DNA of 64,000 bases from Ochotona curzoniae (lineage: Eukaryota > Chordata > Mammalia > Lagomorpha > Ochotonidae), in NCBI RefSeq assembly GCF_017591425.1, contig NW_024466607.1, forward strand, positions 17,244,501 through 17,308,500, written 5' to 3'. Shown one piece after another: positions 59,301 to 64,000 of this stretch (within the stretch, counting starts at the first letter, position 1; every line of letters starts with the position of its first letter). The notes beneath the pieces are model-generated. The model was not told the DNA's origin and did no database searches. It worked only from the letters and a program-made list of their open reading frames with translations. The position numbers and the translations under genes were made by a program.

Positions 59301-62300
59301 CTTAACCTCTTCCTAAGACAAATGGCTTTCTTGCTGTGAAATTGGGGATGTTGGTATTTTGATCAATGAAGTGGCCCTTCAGTGGGCAGGGCAGAATAGT
59401 GGTGGGAGCACAGGCCATCAGTCCTGCCCCCCTGCCACCCCAGCATTTCTCTATGAGTTCCAGAGGGGTACAGGGTCCCAGAGGAGTGCCTGGGCCACCA
59501 TGGCCTCCTGGTTCATTCCCGTGGTACTGCCTCCCCTGAGCTGAGCCATCCTGAGATTCCCCTCCCTGGCCCTGGCCAGGAGGAAGCGGCAATACCTAAG
59601 CCTGGACATCGAGCAGCTGCTGGTCAATGAGGGCATCGACTCCAACAAGCTCATGCCCAGGCACCCGGACCCCCAGAGCACTCCAACCACTCAACAAAGC
59701 CGTGGTCGAGTTTTCCCCACCTATCTCCCTCTGAAGGTAAGCCTGGCTTCCAGGGATGGCTCTGGTCCTCCACACTGCAGGGATGGGTGCAGGACCCTCC
59801 GGCTGAGGCTTAGGTGTTAGGCTCAAAAGAGGATTCCACACATTCTCTGCCTCCTCCCTGGGAGCCCTGGCTCTCTGTAGGAAATGGGGAGGCCAGAGAT
59901 GGAGGAGACACCAGTGCATTTGCTGGAGTAAAGATGGGGAGACTGAGTCTGAGGTAGAGAGAGCTTGGTTCTTGATTTCTCTCTCTTCTGTCCGCTCCTT
60001 CCTCTGCCTGGCCCTGAATCCTGCCTGGTGGCCTGTGATGGGGATGTCAGCTGAGTCCAGGTGCCCTGTGCCCTGCTAAGTGCTGTCTCCTCCTACTACC
60101 CAACTCACCACTACTGTCCCGAGTCCCTGTTGTTTCCACATTGTGCACTGAGATTGCCTCTCTCCTTGGGCAACAGCTGGGTGGTCTTGAGCAAGAGAGC
60201 AGAGAGTAAACCCACATCCTGCCTCAAGCCCCAGGAACTCCACTGCCAGAGCCTTAATAGCTTGGCAGGATGGGGAAGGAGGATTTCCTCAGCCGGGACT
60301 CCACATGCTCTTGGAAGCAGCAAAGGCAGTGTCAGCCCTGGGCTATAGCCTGCAGCACTCTCACCTGGGGAAAGAGGCTGCCTGGGCACATCCCGCTCCA
60401 CAGCCCTGCCACCCTAGCGCTTGTCTTGCAGGTGTTCGACAATGAGGAGTTTGACTGCCGGACTCCTAGGGAGTGGCTTGACATGGGCTTGGAGTCAGGC
60501 TCTCAGAACAGGAAACCTGTTCCCGGAAAAGCTCTGCTGCCCACCAACGACACTCTGGGGCATGGTGAGCAGGGCCAGCCCAGGTTGCGGGTAACAACTT
60601 TGCCACAGACTCCTCTGGGGCCGGGCAGCCTCGGAAGCTAAGGGACCCCTCATCCACTCCCTCTACATGGACAATGTTCTTGTTTGTCACAGAGTTGCAT
60701 GCAAACGTACATATATGCAGCCACACTCACAATAAGTTCTTATTACATGTGCAGCTGCATGCATGTGTGTGTGCATACACACACACCCCACCTGTTCATA
60801 GCTTACAGACATTGATCCGAGGCCCTACAGACTTGCCATGTCTTGGCAATGTGGTATCAACTTGCAGAGTGCCCTGGCTCCCTCCTCTTCTGGTCTTGAG
60901 GCGTCTGTGTTAGACACAGTGCCCAGGGAGGAGCCCAGGGAGGAGCCCAGGGCTGCCATCCAGTCCATGGGCTGGGAAAGGCCGGCCCTTGATTCAGAGG
61001 TTGGAAGTGGCTGCTCCGTGGTTTGGGTCTGAAGGCCGCCTTGCCACACCCTCCTCCTCCTAATGGGCCCATGTGATGCTGTGGAGTGGGGAGTTGCAGC
61101 AACTGGTTTTGGGATTGCATAGCCTTCTGGGTACCCACAGTGAGCCCATTGAGCAGACTGTAAATTGGTGTTTCATTTTAAAAAGACATGTGAATACTGG
61201 AATTAATTTGTCTGAACTAGACAAGGAACCCAGAATGTTCCCTTCACTTTGGACTTAATTACAAAAATAATTTAAACTCAATTGTTCCCAGATCTCCACT
61301 TTCTGGTGATGAACCCAGAGGTTTGGGGCTGCAATTCACCTTAGATGCACCAGACATCAGCCTCCTCTCACCCCTACCCCTGCCCAGTGGCCTCTGCTCT
61401 CAGCCTTTGCACAGTCCCAGGCTTGGCTGGTGGCTCCAGAGGGAGAGAGGCCAGCCCAGAGCAATTGCTGCCAGAGTGGCCACAGGAGACACCTTTTCCT
61501 TTAAGTTGGGCCAAGACAAAGTCAGCATTTTCTTTCTTTTAAAGATTTATTTATTATTATTGGAAAGGTAGATTTGCAGAGAAAAGGAGATACAGAGAGA
61601 AAGGTCCTGCATGTGTTGGTTTACTTCCCAAGTGGTCACAACGGCTAGAGCTGAGCTGATCTGAAGCCAGTTACCTCCCCGGGTCTTCCATGTGGGTGCA
61701 GCGTCCCAGGGTGACCCCTGCAGGAGTACAGTTTGTCCACGGTGACCTTTGCTGCTGGGTCCTGTGCTGAGCTTCTGGTTGCTGGGGTCTTCTGTGCCTG
61801 TCTCAGCCCCCATTGGCCCTGGTATCTCTCCTCTCTCCCTGCCCTTCATGACCTCAGCAGATAGAGAGGCCTGGTCCCCTTGGCTCCTCCTGTGGTCAGG
61901 GCTTCCTTGGGAAGAAACAGAATCCTGGGGTCAGAGAGGGACCCCTGGGAAGTGTGGAAAGGACAGACTAGTGACCCAGGAGAGCCATTCCCAATACCTG
62001 CTCCTGCCCTCAGAGGGTCCCTGGCCACACCTATGACAGGGAGCACTGGTGAGTTCCCCACTGTGTTTCAGAGGACCCCAAGAATCCAGAGCTGGAGTAT
62101 AAATGGTGTGAGGTTGGTGTCCTGGATTATGATGAGGAGAAGAAGCTGTATCTGGTGCACAAGACAGACAAGAGAGGCCTAGTGCGAGATGAGATGGGAA
62201 ACCCCATCCTGAACGGTGGGCTCACTGCTGAAGGTAATGTCTCAATGCCTCCGCAACCCCTGCTCAGGCTGGCCCAGAGTGTCACCGGTTGAGGTCCGAC

Positions 62301-62954
62301 TTCCACTTAGGTTGAGGTGCTCTGTCAACCAACAAGTGGGCCCACCACTCAGAGACTCCTGCAGGACATAGAGCCACTGTTAGTATGTCACTTTTGAGCA
62401 GCTGGCAGAGCCCCCTTTAGCATGAGGCTGAAAGGAAGCCTGAGGTCCATCCTGGATGTGCCATCATGGAGAAATGGTCACCCCGTCCTCCTTGTCCCAG
62501 CACAGTTCCTCCTGGTTCACAAGGTGCTTTGCCAATTGCACGGGGCACCCTGTGAGGGGAGGCGGTCAGGGCAGGGAGTGCTGCGGTAACCCAGTACACA
62601 GAAAAGACTGGCAGCCAGCCCATGCACCCCTAACGCCGCCCTAGGCTGGAACACAGCACTTGGGATTCTGGAGCCTGATTGTGTGTCCCCTCCTCCCCCA
62701 GGGAGGCCACCCCTTCTGCCTTGTCAGTACTGGGTGCCCCGGGTCCAACTCCTCTTCTGTGCCGAGGACCCCCATGTGTTCACACAGCGCGTAGTCCAGG
62801 CCAACGCCGCACGCAAGGAAACGGAGGCGCTGCTGCGCTACAACCTGTACGTGGACTGCATGCCCTGTGATGGCCAGCAGCTCATCAATGAGCAGAGCCT
62901 GAGCAGGATCAAGCAGTGGGCCATGAGCACACCCCGGATGCGCAAGGGGCCCCG
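56035..62954 (+). CDS. DNAH1: DNAH1, axonemal dynein heavy chain 1, first seven coding exons (partial)
   Basis: Seven plus-strand exons join in frame to residues 1-429 plus two bases. Diagnostic stretches are KKYPVMKQRGFYSDILSPGT, LTQTDFPLQAYEPKVQVPY, YLSLDIEQLL, VFDNEEFDCRTPREW, CEVGVLDYDEEKKLYLVHKT and NLYVDCMPCDGQQ, which match the N-terminus of DNAH1. The protein has more than 4,200 residues and is a heavy chain of an inner-arm dynein that drives cilia and sperm flagella; defects in people cause sperm tail malformation and infertility (family knowledge). This part is the tail that binds other dynein subunits and the doublet; linker, AAA+ ring and stalk are all outside. All junctions are GT-AG with consistent phases. 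Confidence 0.96.
57255..57327 (+). CDS. DNAH1: DNAH1 second coding exon
   Basis: Acceptor GGTTTCAG, donor GTCAGT. Encodes NVCRGPCINQSLLRKGDLD and KFTPR plus one base; aligns with the family's CRGP...LDKFTPR block. Confidence 0.93.
57365..57662 (+). mobile_element. CSINE in DNAH1 intron, old, with (CAA)n tail
   Basis: 'ggtagacatttggcctagtg' to 'ctccctaacaacaacaacaa'. Sense orientation in the DNAH1 intron after the second coding exon. Confidence 0.7.
58977..59151 (+). CDS. DNAH1: DNAH1 third coding exon
   Basis: Acceptor CTGCCTGCAG, donor GTATGTGAG. Encodes VSTFKMPEDFEERIKRQRIG through QLLTQTDFPLQAYEPK and the motif VLPGQCPRKLEIE. Confidence 0.94.
59580..59736 (+). CDS. DNAH1: DNAH1 fourth coding exon
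   Basis: Acceptor CTGGCCAG, donor GTAAGCC. Encodes RRKRQYLSLDIEQLLVNEGI through DSNKLMPRHPD to YLPLK, ending in phase 0. Confidence 0.94.
60432..60564 (+). CDS. DNAH1: DNAH1 fifth coding exon
   Basis: Acceptor GTCTTGCAG, donor GTGAGCAG. Encodes VFDNEEFDCRTPREWLDMGL through RKPVPGKALLPTNDTLGH plus one base. Confidence 0.95.
61540..61705 (-). mobile_element. CSINE fragment in DNAH1 intron
   Basis: 'taaagatttatttattatta' to 'tccatgtgggtgcagcgtcc'; head part missing. Confidence 0.75.
62072..62233 (+). CDS. DNAH1: DNAH1 sixth coding exon
   Basis: Acceptor TGTGTTTCAG, donor GTAATGT. Encodes EDPKNPELEYKWCEVGVLD, then YDEEKKLYLVHKTDKRGLVR to LTAE plus one base. Confidence 0.95.
62702..62954 (+). 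CDS. DNAH1: DNAH1 seventh coding exon
   Basis: Acceptor TCCTCCCCCAG, donor GTAAGTC. Encodes GRPPLLPCQYWVPRVQLLFC through RVVQANAARKETEALLRYNL to STPRMRKGP plus two bases of codon 430. The gene continues past the window. Confidence 0.95.
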
Positions 62955-64000
62955 GTAAGTCCCCCCACTGGACCTTTCCCTCTTCCTCAGGGAGCCTCGG
63001 AACTCTTGGCTGGCAGTGCAGACTCAAGGCTTCTTATTCTGTCCCAAGGTCTCTGACACGTTTCTGCCATTTTAATGCTGGTACCCACCTGCTCCCAGAT
63101 TGGCCATCTGGAGCCTTGGATGCAGGCTGACTTCTGTGTCCTGTTGACACGTTCCTGTCACTCTCTGAGCGTGTCCTAACTTTGAGGCACAGCCACAGAC
63201 TCACATTGAACTTTGTGATGCAGCTCAGAAGTAAGCGACTTCTGCCCCAGGGGCCCTGGCTCTGCCTAAGTGGGGGATGGTTTTCAGAAGCTGAGAGCTG
63301 GGAGCTGAATGTTCATCGCTGCTGAAAAATCGTTTGTTTGAGTCTCATTGGGTGGACAGATCTGGAAATCACATCACATCATCTTATCGTATTGCATTAC
63401 ATGGTATATATCCTCCACTCACACCCAAGCCTTTTGCTTTAGGCATTTATCTAGCTGTTACAAACCCTGAGTTCATGCTGACAGCCCCTCTCACCTTATG
63501 TATCGGTCACTCTCTTCCCCGGAAGAAAACTGGATCCTTTTGCTCACTTGTGTAGGGACTGGACTGCTCAGTCCTAGAACAGAGAAAGAATTTTTGACTT
63601 GCAAATCCAGACTCTTTAGGAGAGCTCAAAGTAATCCTCTTGTGTGTTGCTTTTTTGTCTTTAGCCTGGGGCTACATAGTTCTGCAGTCAAAAGTTGCTT
63701 GATTTCATCTTCCCCACCTGCTTCACTCTTCACTTGATGAAATAGAGCTTGATTAATTTCTGTGTTGTCCTTTCCATAGTTTTATTGCATAAATAATCAG
63801 AAGATATATCAATTTCAGACATATCAATTTCATATTAAAAGATGTGTGTTTTTAAATTTGTGTTTTCTTGCACTGTGCTAGTTAAACCTACAAAACATGC
63901 TGGAAATCAGAAATCAGGCCCCATCTGTTTGTTGAGATTAGCTTCATTTTCATCTTTAAAAAAAAACTGCACAGTACTGCATTGTGTGAATATATCATCA
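62955..64000 (+). other. DNAH1: DNAH1 intron, runs off right edge
   Basis: Follows the GTAAGT donor of the seventh coding exon. AT-rich toward the end; no further DNAH1 exon is recognisable. Confidence 0.7.

Overview
This is a mammalian genomic window, almost certainly from a lagomorph. It is packed with about 50 copies of a tRNA-like SINE whose core reads 'gatcccatatgggcgccgg ... tggcctgggaaagcag ... ggagtgaatcatcgg', the CSINE type of rabbits and pikas. The form of the youngest copies fits a pika (Ochotona) better than a rabbit, but that is my recollection of the families and not a search. The exon series found here matches the human 3p21 order WDR82 - GLYCTK - DNAH1.

Region 1-10.4 kb is the 5' half of WDR82 on the minus strand. 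Exons 1, 2 and 3 join in frame to give residues 1-108 plus part of 109; the remaining exons lie beyond the left edge. let-7g sits in intron 2 on the same strand. A CpG island covers exon 1 and a YY1-type site marks the probable start of transcription.

Region 10.4-25.7 kb is intergenic. It is mostly SINE copies, with one broken CNBP retrocopy and two possible CTCF sites. Region 25.7-31.2 kb holds GLYCTK on the plus strand: a CpG-island promoter with ETS-type sites, a probable non-coding exon 1, and four coding exons that join exactly into 523 residues. mir-135a-1 lies about 0.9 kb past the GLYCTK stop, on the opposite strand.

Region 31.2-50.8 kb has no protein gene I can support. It contains a purine-rich tract, two clusters of homeodomain-type TAATTA sites, a duplicated GT microsatellite, a perfect 19-bp inverted repeat, and three near-perfect RFX X-box palindromes. 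A small CpG-rich block with another RFX-type site (50.8-51.1 kb) is the likely DNAH1 promoter. From 56.0 kb to the right edge are the first seven coding exons of DNAH1, residues 1-429, all with consistent splice phases; the rest of this very large gene lies outside.

The three genes are neighbours by history and not a pathway: a chromatin and transcription WD40 protein, a metabolic kinase and a ciliary motor. I found no new biological system. The items most worth a second look are the X-box cluster ahead of the ciliary dynein gene, the two AT-rich homeodomain clusters, and the two conserved microRNAs.
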